From Modicisalibacter xianhensis (GTDB lineage Bacteria; Pseudomonadota; Gammaproteobacteria; Pseudomonadales; Halomonadaceae), in assembly GCF_900113605.1 (NCBI RefSeq), contig NZ_FOPY01000013.1, positions 79,305-143,304 of the forward strand: a stretch of DNA of 64,000 nucleotides, given 5' to 3'. The position numbers were made by a program, and so were the translations under genes. How positions within the stretch are numbered: the first letter of the stretch is position 1; every line of letters begins with the position of its first letter. Below, piece after piece: positions 11,611-21,203 of the stretch. A model generated the notes under the pieces. That model was not told where the DNA came from. It did not search any database and saw nothing but the letters and a program-made list of their open reading frames with translations.

Positions 11611-12237
11611 ATGACACGACAACGCTCTTCCCGCACGCGCCGCACTGCGCCCTCCTCGAAGGAACCATCGCGCGGCAAGCTGCGCATCATCGGCGGCCGC
11701 TTTCGTCGCCGGCTGCTGCCGGTGGCCGACAGCCCCGGTTTGCGCCCGACACCCGACCGCGTCCGCGAGACCCTGTTCAACTGGCTGGCCTTCGACCTGG
11801 CCGGACGACACGTACTCGACCTTTTCGCCGGCACCGGCGCGCTCGGCCTGGAAGCCCTGTCGCGTGGTGCAGAGAGGGCACGCTTCGTCGAAAGCAACGC
11901 TGGGGTGGCACGCCTGATCGAGGCCAACCTTGCCACCTTGGGCGCAACCGGCCAGGTCGTGGTGCGTGATGCCCTGGATTTTTTGGGCGAGCCCGCCACA
12001 CCATTTGACGTCGTGTTTCTGGATCCTCCGTTTCGACGCGAGCTTGCGAGCCCGGCCTGCGACCTGCTCGAACGTCGCGGCTGGCTGGCCGACGATGCGC
12101 TGATCTACGTGGAAACCGAAGCCGAGCTTCCGCCTCAGGTGCCGGGATGCTGGATGCTCCATCGTGAGGTCAAGGCAGGCGACAGCCATGGCAGGCTCTA
12201 CCGGCGATGTCCGTCAGCCTCCGGAGACGCTTGCTGA
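11611..12237 (+). CDS. rsmD: 16S rRNA (guanine(966)-N2)-methyltransferase
   Basis: 208-residue SAM-dependent methyltransferase. KLRIIGGRFRRRLLPV and LRPTPDRVRETLFNWL are RsmD signatures; DLFAGTGALGLEALSRGA is SAM motif I and FLDPPF is the catalytic (D/N)PP[YF] motif. Divergent from ftsY, as in E. coli. The N-terminal 20 residues are basic and low-complexity, so an internal start is conceivable but no better ribosome site is seen. Confidence 0.93.
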   Translation: MTRQRSSRTRRTAPSSKEPSRGKLRIIGGRFRRRLLPVADSPGLRPTPDRVRETLFNWLAFDLAGRHVLDLFAGTGALGLEALSRGAERARFVESNAGVARLIEANLATLGATGQVVVRDALDFLGEPATPFDVVFLDPPFRRELASPACDLLERRGWLADDALIYVETEAELPPQVPGCWMLHREVKAGDSHGRLYRRCPSASGDAC

Positions 12238-12307
12238 GCGACAGGACGCAGCGTACGCTGGCGGCTGGCCAGTCGCGTCAGATAACGCAAGACATCAGGA
12301 GAAAGGA

Positions 12308-12508
12308 ATGAGCATCGAACTCTTCAACCAGCTCGAGCAGAAAGTCGCCAATGCGGTCGAGTCGCTGGAAATGCTGAAAATGGAAGCTGACGAGCTTCGC
12401 GAGGAGAACACTCGCCTCAAGCAAGAGCACCAGGAATGGGAACGGCGCCTGAACGGCCTGCTGGAGAAATTCCGGGAACTGGAAGGCAGCGAAACCAGCG
12501 TCTCCTGA
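12308..12508 (+). CDS. zapB: Cell division protein ZapB-like coiled coil
   Basis: 66-residue protein (MSIELFNQLEQKVANAVESLEML...) that is almost wholly a heptad-patterned coiled coil. In E. coli ZapB binds ZapA and links the Z-ring to MatP/Ter. A strong AGGAGAAAGG precedes the ATG; longer in-frame versions upstream have no such site. It follows rsmD by 70 bases. Confidence 0.8.
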   Translation: MSIELFNQLEQKVANAVESLEMLKMEADELREENTRLKQEHQEWERRLNGLLEKFRELEGSETSVS

Positions 12509-12546
12509 CCCTCAGACGCGCTCCTGCTGTTCTGCGCCGGTAGGGC

Positions 12547-13002
12547 TCACGCCTTGCCGGCAACCAGCGGCAGCGACATCAGCCACGCATCTTCCCGGCC
12601 TGCGCCGTTACGATAATAGCCTCGCCGAACCCCATCTTGCTGGAACCCCGCTCGCCGGTACACGGCGATGGCCGCCTGGTTCGAGGCACGTACCTCGAGT
12701 AGCAGCCGCTCACTGTTCCACGCCCTCGCCTGGGTAATTCCATGCGCCAGCAATACCGAGGCAATGCCCTGACGACGTGCCTGAGGTGCGACCGTAATCG
12801 CCTGCAACTCGGCCTCGAATGGCAGGCGGTAGAAAACGGCAAAGCCTTGCAGGACAGCATGCGCCTTCATGCCCAGGACATGCGCCCGCTCGTCCACAAG
12901 CGCGTTGTGTAGCTGGGCTTTTGACCACGGATGAGGCTGCCCTTCGCCCTCCAGCGCCACCAGGCCCGGCAGATCATCAAGCTCCAACCGCTCAGGACGC
13001 AT
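12547..13002 (-). CDS. rimI: Ribosomal-protein-alanine N-acetyltransferase
   Basis: 151-residue GNAT acetyltransferase that acetylates the N-terminal Ala of S18. The acetyl-CoA loop APQARRQGIASVLL and the C-terminal LEVRASNQAAIAVYRRAGFQQDGVRR-type segment fit RimI. MRPERLELDDL is taken as start because it aligns with the family; it overlaps the preceding HolD-like gene by 11 bases, matching the E. coli holD-rimI order. Confidence 0.9.
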   Translation of the reverse strand: MRPERLELDDLPGLVALEGEGQPHPWSKAQLHNALVDERAHVLGMKAHAVLQGFAVFYRLPFEAELQAITVAPQARRQGIASVLLAHGITQARAWNSERLLLEVRASNQAAIAVYRRAGFQQDGVRRGYYRNGAGREDAWLMSLPLVAGKA

Positions 13003-13828
13003 CGTCAGGCTCACCGTCCGCCGCGCCATGCCAGGCCTCGCGCCAGTCAACCATGGCTCGCCACAACTCACGCTTGGCATCGGGCGATTTCGCCAGCGCC
13101 TCAAGGGACGGGCCCTGCCAGCCATCAATGTCCAGCAGGCCACAACGCCCATCCGTCAGTGCCAGCACGGGAGCGAGCGTATCATCCTCGCCAAAGACCA
13201 GGACGCGCTCGGGCCGCCAGCCTCGGCGGCGCTGACCGTCCACGAAGGCGCGCAGCCCATCGCACGCTTCGTCAAGGGGTGACTCGACGGGTGCTCCTTC
13301 GACCAGCGGCCAGTAGAATTCCTGAAAGACCGGCGCGTTCCTGGGCAGGATACCCGCGGCCTGCAGCAGGTTATCGAGCAGTCGTCGGCTCGTGCCGTCG
13401 AGCGGCTGGCGGCGAGGCACCATGACCAGCCAGCGGCCATCCAGCGCAGCCACCTGCAGCGCGAAGCGCAACGACGCCTGAGTGCGGCGCTCGCCAGCCT
13501 CGGCTGGCGCTGTCTCCCGCGCAGGTGACGCAGTCGGTGCGTCTTCGTCGGCCTCCATGACGCCTTCGGACTCGAGCAATCCACGGGCCCGCTTGCGCTG
13601 ACGCTGCGGCGATACAGGCGTGGTTTCTGCCGGCGAGTGCGGCGGTGCCTCGACTGGCGTATCGAGCAGCGCATGCAACCGCTGTGAAGGTGCCTGCTCG
13701 ACGGGCGCCTCGGGCTCAAGCCACTCGCAGGCCAGCGTTTCGGCCGCATTCGGCAGGCGATAACGACTGACCCAAGCGGTCAGCCCCATGGCCTCAAGGT
13801 ATTGCGAGCGCTGCGGTTCGGTGACCAT
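12992..13828 (-). CDS. Putative DNA polymerase III psi subunit (HolD-like)
   Basis: 278-residue protein, about twice the length of E. coli psi (137). The N-terminus YLEAMGLTAWVSRYRLPNA resembles psi LQQLGITQWSLRRP, and the C-terminal GPSLEALAKSPDAKRELWRAM resembles the psi end. Between lies a Pro/Ala/Glu-rich stretch (about 38-115) that looks disordered. Position directly before rimI supports holD. The TGA of bolA abuts its ATG. If correct, it binds chi/tau in the clamp loader. The similarity is short, so the call is tentative. Confidence 0.55.
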   Translation of the reverse strand: MVTEPQRSQYLEAMGLTAWVSRYRLPNAAETLACEWLEPEAPVEQAPSQRLHALLDTPVEAPPHSPAETTPVSPQRQRKRARGLLESEGVMEADEDAPTASPARETAPAEAGERRTQASLRFALQVAALDGRWLVMVPRRQPLDGTSRRLLDNLLQAAGILPRNAPVFQEFYWPLVEGAPVESPLDEACDGLRAFVDGQRRRGWRPERVLVFGEDDTLAPVLALTDGRCGLLDIDGWQGPSLEALAKSPDAKRELWRAMVDWREAWHGAADGEPDDAS

Positions 13829-14140
13829 TCAGTGGCTGCCACCGCCCCGGCAATTGGGTGAATCCGGACGCGCTCCGCCGCGCGCCTCCCATTCCTCGGG
13901 TGTGTACAGGTGCAATGCCAGAGCATGGACCGGACCGGCTTTCTCGTCGGCCAGAATGGCATAGACCTGCTGGTGGCGCTTCACCGGCATCAGCCCCTGG
14001 AAGCGGGACGACACCAGGGTCACCTTGAAATGCGTTTCCGAATTGGGCGGCGCATGGTGCATGTGACTTTCGTTTTCCACAGCCAAGTAAGCGGGCTCGA
14101 GCGCCTGCAACTTGGTTTCGATCTGTGCCTGGATGCTCAT
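13829..14140 (-). CDS. BolA family protein
   Basis: 103-residue BolA-fold protein: MSIQAQIETKLQALEP..., HFKVTLVSSRFQGLMPVKRHQQVYAIL and a C-terminal VHALALHLYTPEEW, all BolA signatures. BolA proteins partner with monothiol glutaredoxins in Fe-S trafficking and affect morphology. The invariant His of the VHALAL segment is present. Immediately upstream of the HolD-like gene. Confidence 0.93.
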   Translation of the reverse strand: MSIQAQIETKLQALEPAYLAVENESHMHHAPPNSETHFKVTLVSSRFQGLMPVKRHQQVYAILADEKAGPVHALALHLYTPEEWEARGGARPDSPNCRGGGSH

Positions 14141-14203
14141 GCCTGTTTGGCCTCCTGTGGCGTAGCAATCATTGTAACGTGTCGTTCGGGGCAGGCGATA
14201 CGC

Positions 14204-15586
14204 TCAGCGGCGAGCGGCCAACGGGATGCGCCATAGGCTCAACGACAGGGCAACCACCACGAAGGCACAGCCCAGCCAAAGGGCCAATTGCAGCGACCCG
14301 AACGACAATGCCAATACAATACCGAGCAGCGCCGTGCCCAGCGATTGCCCAAAGGTGCGTACCGAAGCCAGCACACCCGAGGCGTTGGCGCTGAGTTCCA
14401 GCGGTACACTGCCGATCATCTCGCGATTGTTGGGCGCCTGGAACAGTCCGTACCCCAGTCCGCACAGCAGCGTGCGCCAGACCACGTCCAGCGGCGCTGC
14501 CGTGTTCGACATCAGGGCCAGCGACAGCATGCCCAACAAAAAGATGACCAACCCCAGCGACGATAGCTTGGTGGGGTTGACCCGATCCGCCAGCCGTCCG
14601 GCCATGGGTCCGGCAACCATCAGCGCCAGCGGCCATGGGGTAAACATCAGGGCAGCCTGCCATGGAGGCAACCCCATCAGGTTCTGATAGAAGAACGGCA
14701 GACCGACGAAGGCGGCCCCATTGGCAGTGAACGCCAGCATCGAGATCACTGCCGCATAGGAAAAGCGCGGCTCGGCGAACAGCGCCGGCGGCACCAGGGG
14801 GCGCTTCGCCCGGCGCAGCCGCCACACGAACAGGCCGGCCAGCGCGACGCTAGCGAGCAACAGGGCGATGACCTCCCCCATCGCCGCGCCATGGCCCAGC
14901 CGGTCGATGCCGTACACGAAACTGCCCAGCATGGTGGCCGACAGCACGGCCCCCGGCCAGTCGAGCCGGCCCGGCTGAGCCGCTTCACGGGGCAGCGCCC
15001 GGGCAGCCAGCCACAAGGCAACCAGGCCGACCGGAACATTGATGGCAAACAGCCATGGCCAACTGGCCACGGCCAGCAACAGGCCGCCAAGTGACGGCCC
15101 CGAGGCGATGCCGAACGCCACGACCAGCGCGCCGAGACCGATGGCCGACCCCAGCAGGCGCGATGGGAAGATGACCCGGTACATGGAAGGGCCGATGCTG
15201 AGCATCGCCGCCGCCCCGACACCCTGCAGGATACGCGACAGCAGCAACGTGGTCAGTGACTCCGACAACGCGCAGCACAGCGAGGCCAGCGAAAACACGG
15301 CCAAGCCGCCCATGTACAGGCGATGGCGACCCACCCGCCGGCTCAGGGCGGCAAAGGTCAGCAGCGACGATGCCGTCACCAGCTGGTAGGCATTGGTCAC
15401 CCAGACGATGTGCGACTCGGCAACCTGCAGCTCGCGGGCCATCGTCGGCAAAGCGATATTGACGATGCCGCCATCGAGTACGGCCATGAGCGTGCCCATG
15501 ACCAGCACCAACAGGGCAAGCTTGCGCTGTGACCCCGGCAAGCCATCGTCGTCGGGGCGCGTCTCGAAAAGTCGGCTCAATAGCAT
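14204..15586 (-). CDS. MFS transporter, DHA2 (EmrB/QacA) type
   Basis: About 460-residue membrane protein with roughly 14 predicted spans. LLVLVMGTLMAVLDGGIVNIALPTMARELQ is the first helix with the DHA2 motif D1; LSRRVGRHRLYMGGL is motif A and LLLSRILQGVGAAAML motif B/C-like. Such proteins export drugs or toxic organics by proton antiport; the substrate is unknown. Start uncertain: ATG 15586 aligns best with the family but lacks a clear ribosome site and lies 4 bases downstream of a terminator stem; an alternative start is at 15637. Confidence 0.85.
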   Translation of the reverse strand: MLLSRLFETRPDDDGLPGSQRKLALLVLVMGTLMAVLDGGIVNIALPTMARELQVAESHIVWVTNAYQLVTASSLLTFAALSRRVGRHRLYMGGLAVFSLASLCCALSESLTTLLLSRILQGVGAAAMLSIGPSMYRVIFPSRLLGSAIGLGALVVAFGIASGPSLGGLLLAVASWPWLFAINVPVGLVALWLAARALPREAAQPGRLDWPGAVLSATMLGSFVYGIDRLGHGAAMGEVIALLLASVALAGLFVWRLRRAKRPLVPPALFAEPRFSYAAVISMLAFTANGAAFVGLPFFYQNLMGLPPWQAALMFTPWPLALMVAGPMAGRLADRVNPTKLSSLGLVIFLLGMLSLALMSNTAAPLDVVWRTLLCGLGYGLFQAPNNREMIGSVPLELSANASGVLASVRTFGQSLGTALLGIVLALSFGSLQLALWLGCAFVVVALSLSLWRIPLAARR

Positions 15587-15587
15587 A

Positions 15588-15610
15588 AGAAAACCCGGCA
15601 AGGCCGGGTA
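15588..15610 (-). terminator. Terminator of the acidic-protein gene, abutting the MFS start
   Basis: ACCCGGC / GCCGGGT stem with a 3-base loop, followed on the minus strand by TTTT. It ends the 15698-16084 gene, but lies only 4 bases before the favoured ATG of the MFS gene. Confidence 0.65.
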
Positions 15611-15697
15611 TATTGGAAGTATTGGCTTACCCGCCATGACCCGTGTCTACTCGCCACGGGTCATGGCAATGCTGTGCAGTAAGCGTAGAGGCCGGGT

Positions 15698-16084
15698 TCA
15701 GTCTTCGTCGGTTTCCAGCAGGATCGCATCATCGAAATCGGCGATTTCCAGCGGCGCCTCGTCATCGAGGTCAATGGCCAGATAGCTATGCTCGACCGTC
15801 AGGAAGCGCTGAAACAACGACCAGTCGGTGGACTCAGGCCACTGCCGCTCGTCCTCTTCCCAGGCGCGCAGCTCATTCTCGAGGATATCCATGTAGCGCT
15901 CGCGCACCCAGGCGTCGAGCGCTTCCTCGGTATCCATCTCGGGAATGAGATAAACGGTATTCTCGCGATCGATATCGTCGAGGGTCAGGTCATCGTTGCC
16001 GACCGTCGGCTCCAGCGAGTTGATCCAGTCGACGAACGCCTGGGTTGGCTTGACGCTCAGCGCAGAGCGATTGAGCAGTTTCAT
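15698..16084 (-). CDS. Conserved acidic protein of unknown function
   Basis: 128 residues, very rich in Asp/Glu, especially at the C-terminus (IDLDDEAPLEIADFDDAILLETDED). The N-terminus MKLLNRSALSVKPTQAFVDWI is well formed and preceded by GGAG at good spacing; an in-frame start at 16102 is less likely. No catalytic motif or membrane span is seen. It lies downstream of lysS in the same direction, with a 74-base gap, and has its own terminator. Confidence 0.75.
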   Translation of the reverse strand: MKLLNRSALSVKPTQAFVDWINSLEPTVGNDDLTLDDIDRENTVYLIPEMDTEEALDAWVRERYMDILENELRAWEEDERQWPESTDWSLFQRFLTVEHSYLAIDLDDEAPLEIADFDDAILLETDED

Positions 16085-16158
16085 CGGGAGTCTCCTCGAC
16101 ATGCGGCCACGACATCGAAACGCTGACCATTATGGTCGCTTGCCGCGCGACTTACCAA

Positions 16159-17661
<1,503 letters not shown>

Positions 17662-17745
17662 TGCTCTGCCTATGAATAGAAAATCGTCGTCGTAACTTGC
17701 AGCAGTTAATGTCCACGCCAAGGCGCGTCATGAGCGATGCCGAGG

Positions 17746-17811
17746 CTAGGCATGAAACGGCGAGCCAGCGCAGTTGACTTGTGTGTCAATGAGCATGGCG
17801 AGCCGTTTCAT
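17746..17811 (-). other. Dyad-flanked short ORF in the prfB-lysS gap
   Basis: A 21-codon ORF (starts MKRLAMLIDTQV, ends in TAG) lies in the leader of lysS. Its first ten bases ATGAAACGGC are repeated inverted (GCCGTTTCAT) near its end, so the two ends can pair; an inner TTGAC/GTCAA dyad (17774-17789) nests inside. No strong ribosome site is visible. It may be only a structured RNA segment. Confidence 0.3.
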
Positions 17812-17843
17812 AACGCCGCCTCGGCGAGCGCAATAGCGCCGGA

Positions 17844-18942
17844 TCAAAGCCCCTGCTTGAGGCTGGCCACGATAAACTGATCCAGATCCCCATCCAGCAC
17901 CTTCTCGCAATTGCTGGTCTGCACCCCCGTACGCAGGTCCTTGATGCGCTGATCGTCGAGCACGTAGGAACGGATCTGGCTGCCCCAGCCGATATCGGCC
18001 TTGCTGTCCTCGGCCTCCTGCTTGGCGGCATTGCGCTTGTCCATTTCCAGCTCCCACAGCTTCGCCTTGAGCTGCTTCATGGCGAAGTCGCGGTTGGCGT
18101 GCTGGCTGCGCTGGGTCTGGCAGGCGACCACTACCCCGGTCGGCTCGTGGGTAATGCGCACCGCGGAATCGGTGGTGTTGACGTGCTGACCGCCGGCCCC
18201 GCTGGAACGGTAGGTGTCGACCCGCAGGTCGGCCGGGTTGATCTCGATCTCGAAGTCGTCGTCGATCTCCGGTGACAGGAACACGGAGGCGAACGAGGTG
18301 TGGCGGCGACCGCCGGAGTCGAACGGGCTCTTGCGCACCAGGCGGTGCACGCCGGTCTCGGTGCGCAGCCAGCCGAAGGCATGATCGCCCTGGACGTGCA
18401 GCGTGGCCGACTTGATGCCGGCCACCTCGCCGGCAGATATCTCGACGATCTCGGTCTTGAAGCCGTGATGCTCGCTCCAGCGCAGGTACATGCGCAGCAG
18501 CATGTTGGCCCAGTCCTGGGCCTCGGTGCCGCCGGAACCGGCCTGAATGTCGAGATAGGCGCTGTTGGCATCCATCTCGCCGGAGAACATGCGCCGGAAC
18601 TCGAGCTTCTCGAGCAGCGACTCGAGATGGGCGAGTTCCTTCTTGACCTCGTCGACGGTGGCATCGTCCTCTTCCATCACTGCCAGTTCGAGCAGCTCCT
18701 GGTTGTCCACCAGGCCACGATCCAGCGATTCGATGGTTTCGACGACGACCTCGAGCGAGGCGCGCTCCTTACCGAGCTTCTGGGCGTAATCCGGGTCGTT
18801 CCAGACATCCGGATTTTCCAGCTCGCGGGAAACTTCCTCTAGCCGATCTTTCTTCTCGGCATAGTCAAAGATACCCCCTCAGGACGTCTGTCCGCTCGGA
18901 CAGGTCCTTGATGAGGTTGTTGATCGGATTGATCTCTTGCAT
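17844..18942 (-). CDS. prfB: Peptide chain release factor 2 with programmed +1 frameshift
   Basis: 365-residue RF2 when read through the frameshift. Codons 1-25 ([20 protein letters not shown]...) end at CTT TGA C (TGA at 18865-18867), preceded by the SD-like AGGGGG; shifting +1 gives [16 protein letters not shown] and the rest. The tripeptide SPF falls at about 205-207 and GGQ at 250-252, the same as E. coli. The UGA makes synthesis autoregulated by RF2 level. The gene is intact, not broken. Followed by lysS. Confidence 0.97.
18862..18880 (-). promoter_or_regulatory. prfB recoding site
   Basis: On the minus strand AGG GGG TAT CTT TGA C: internal Shine-Dalgarno-like AGGGGG, slippery CTT and in-frame UGA stop followed by C. 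This is the canonical RF2 autoregulatory frameshift signal. Confidence 0.95.
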
Positions 18943-19080
18943 GGTCGTCCTGTTTGGCGTCCTGCGGAAGCGATTCGATGGCCGGCACGCAGGTGCCGGC
19001 AAAGGGCCGACCATTGTAGCGAAAGAGGGGGATTGCGGCCATCCCGTCGCGCATGAGCCCGAGCCGATGGCAAGGTACGA

Positions 19081-19105
19081 AAAGCCCGGCCATGGGGCCG
19101 GGCTG
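19081..19105 (-). terminator. Terminator of the FadL-like gene
   Basis: AGCCCGGCC / GGCCGGGCT stem with a 4-base loop, followed on the minus strand by TTTTCG, 23 bases after the stop. Confidence 0.8.
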
Positions 19106-19127
19106 GCTCTCGATACAGGGATATGGG

Positions 19128-20459
19128 TCAGAAGCGATAGGTCGCCTGGGCACCGAAGCCATGGGCTTCGTTCTTGTAGTCGGCCGTGTATGAAACTGCC
19201 CCGAATCCATTCAAAGAGTCATCTCGAGACTGACTGATGGTCGTAGTACGCTCAGTCAAGTAGGAGTAGGCAAGATCAACCGTAAAATCGGGGATTGGCG
19301 TCCACCCTGCCCCAACCGAGAAGATACGGCGGTCATCCGAAGGAATCCTGACGCTGCGATCCTCATCATTCGTGGGGGTGTTGTCGATTGCCAACCCGGT
19401 ACGCAGCACCCACTGTGGGTTCAACTCGTACTCGGCCCCGACTGCGAAATTCCACGCATTGGAATAGTTTTGTGCTTCGTTGGTGATTTCACCGCCTCGA
19501 CTACCATCGACAAGGATACGCTCGAACCGGCTCCAACGTACCCATGAAGCTCCAGCCATTAGCGTCAAGCGATCAGTCATGTCTTGCGTGACGGAAAAAC
19601 TCACCGTCTCGGGGGTCGTCAAATCCAGGCTGGCATCGTCTTCTCTCACTACCGTGCCATTGGGTAGCGTGGCTCGGAAATCGCCGGTCAGGGTGTAGTC
19701 CACCTTGGAGCGATAGGTGAGGCCGAGAGTCGTTTCAGGCACCGGCTTGTAGATCACGCCGACATTGTATCCCCAACCGTCATCGTCTCCGTCCACGCGT
19801 GCATCGATATCACTCGCTGAACTGAAACTGGGATCACTAGGAAGCTGGCGGCGTAATTCGCCTTCTACCTGGTTGTAAGTGATACCTGCACCGATCGATA
19901 ACTGGTCGTTAATCTTGTAGGAGAGGGTCGGCTGCGCACTGACAACCTTTACTTCCGTATAGTTGCCGAAGTAACGACCTTGAAAGTCGTCTTCATAATC
20001 CGTCTTGGAACCGAAAGGCGCATACACTCCAAAACCGAAATGCAATCGCTCAGAGAGGGGTTGAGCGTAGAATGCGAAAGGAACGAGCGTACCGGGCACC
20101 ATATCGCCATCGCTACTGCCGGATACCGGCCCCAACGGGAACTGAACACCGTTGGGCAATCCCCCTGTAGCGAGGCCAGAATCTATCGAAGTGCTGGACT
20201 GCACATTGTCTATATCTGTGTTTACGTCCAAATAGGTGGCGCCGGCGGTGACTTGCGCGCGATCCAGAAATGACATCCCGGCAGGGTTGCCAAAGACGAT
20301 GGTGGCATCCTGGACATTCGAACTGCGCCCGGCATGACTGTAGCCTTGCCCGCTAACACTCTGCTCGTTGATCTGGAATCCGCCGGCCACGGCCTGGCCG
20401 GAGATCGCTGCGGCGGCGACAGCGACGGCGATAGTGAGCTTGTTGATGTTATTTTGCAT
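19128..20459 (-). CDS. FadL-family outer-membrane long-chain fatty acid/hydrocarbon transporter
   Basis: 443 residues. The signal peptide MQNNINKLTIAVAVAAAAISGQAVA is followed by GGFQINEQSVSGQGYSHAGRSS and DATIVFGNPAGMSFL, the FadL hatch-domain signature (NPAG). Repeated alternating beta strands end in an aromatic C-terminus (ATYRF), typical of outer-membrane beta barrels. Likely imports long-chain fatty acids or other hydrophobic compounds. A PsrA-like dyad sits about 112 bases upstream. Monocistronic. Confidence 0.9.
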   Translation of the reverse strand: MQNNINKLTIAVAVAAAAISGQAVAGGFQINEQSVSGQGYSHAGRSSNVQDATIVFGNPAGMSFLDRAQVTAGATYLDVNTDIDNVQSSTSIDSGLATGGLPNGVQFPLGPVSGSSDGDMVPGTLVPFAFYAQPLSERLHFGFGVYAPFGSKTDYEDDFQGRYFGNYTEVKVVSAQPTLSYKINDQLSIGAGITYNQVEGELRRQLPSDPSFSSASDIDARVDGDDDGWGYNVGVIYKPVPETTLGLTYRSKVDYTLTGDFRATLPNGTVVREDDASLDLTTPETVSFSVTQDMTDRLTLMAGASWVRWSRFERILVDGSRGGEITNEAQNYSNAWNFAVGAEYELNPQWVLRTGLAIDNTPTNDEDRSVRIPSDDRRIFSVGAGWTPIPDFTVDLAYSYLTERTTTISQSRDDSLNGFGAVSYTADYKNEAHGFGAQATYRF

Positions 20460-20560
20460 AGTTTTCTCGAAATCCTGTTCCCGTAAGGCTGAACGTTGTC
20501 ATTACTCTGCTCATACGCAACGGCAGTCTGCCTAACCGTTTTGGCTGAAGGACAAAATCA

Positions 20561-20583
20561 AGTCAAGAACAAACGATCGTTTT
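20561..20583 (-). promoter_or_regulatory. PsrA-like operator and -35 element upstream of the FadL gene
   Basis: Perfect 12-bp palindrome AAACGATCGTTT (20571-20582) within CAAAC-GATC-GTTTT, near the published PsrA consensus (G/C)AAAC-N2-4-GTTT(G/C). Four bases further, on the minus strand, is a -35-like TTGACT (20566-20561); no clear -10 was found. PsrA is a TetR-type fatty-acid sensor in pseudomonads. Assignment by motif only. Confidence 0.45.
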
Positions 20584-20697
20584 AATCAACTGAAAGTGCA
20601 TCCATTAGTCGTAGGTGTCACAAGCGATCGGCCAGACCGCCACCTGACGGCATTTTCCAAGTTATCGGCCAACATGCGCTTCGCTTGATCCACGCCC

Positions 20698-20728
20698 TTG
20701 ACCTTTGTGTAACCCACAGGTTTTAGAC
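20698..20728 (+). promoter_or_regulatory. MerR-type promoter/operator of the merR-copA operon
   Basis: TTGACC (20698-20703) and TTAGAC (20723-20728) are separated by 19 bases, the long spacer typical of MerR-regulated promoters. The spacer carries an imperfect 21-base dyad from ACCTTTGTG to CCCACAGGT (20701-20721). It lies 29 bases before the regulator's ATG, so the operon is probably autoregulated. Confidence 0.65.
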
Positions 20729-20756
20729 TGAGGACAACGCGATCAGGAGATCAGCC

Positions 20757-21203
20757 ATGAAAGTCGCAGAACTGGCCAGGGCGGCCGGTGTAACGGCCGA
20801 GACGGTTCGTCATTACACCCGTGAAGGCCTGCTCTCGCCCCGCCGCAACCCTGACAACGGCTACCAGCTTTACGGCCACCACGACCTCAATCGCCTGCGC
20901 TTCATCCAACGAGCGCGCACACTGGGCTTCAGCGTACGCGAGATCAGTGACATCCTCGATCACGCCGATCATGGCGACTCGCCCTGCCCGCTGGTCCGCG
21001 ACCTGCTGGCACAGCGCCTGCCGACGATTCGCCAGCGCATTGCCGAACTCGAGGCCTTGGCCGAGCGCATGGAGCAGGCACTGGACACCTGGCAGGACAT
21101 GCCGGATGGCGTCCCCGACGGTCATAGCCTGTGCCGCCTGATCGAGAGTCTCCCCGAAGAGACCCGCCCCCTGTCCACCATGCCTGCAGGAGACTGCCAA
21201 TGA
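20757..21203 (+). CDS. MerR-family metal-responsive regulator
   Basis: 148 residues. The N-terminal winged helix-turn-helix [26 protein letters not shown] is followed by the MerR wing (NPDNGYQLY) and a dimerisation helix. Cysteines fall at 77 (SPCPLV), 126 (GHSLC) and 147, with His123 near the second. Cys77 corresponds to the position that is Cys in divalent-metal sensors (ZntR, MerR, CadR) and Ser in the Cu(I) sensor CueR. Overlaps the copA start (ATGA). Metal specificity is unresolved. Confidence 0.85.
   Translation: MKVAELARAAGVTAETVRHYTREGLLSPRRNPDNGYQLYGHHDLNRLRFIQRARTLGFSVREISDILDHADHGDSPCPLVRDLLAQRLPTIRQRIAELEALAERMEQALDTWQDMPDGVPDGHSLCRLIESLPEETRPLSTMPAGDCQ

Noticed and set aside
17844..18942. 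prfB as a frameshifted pseudogene
   Set aside because: The stop sits exactly in the conserved RF2 recoding signal and the rest of the protein is intact.
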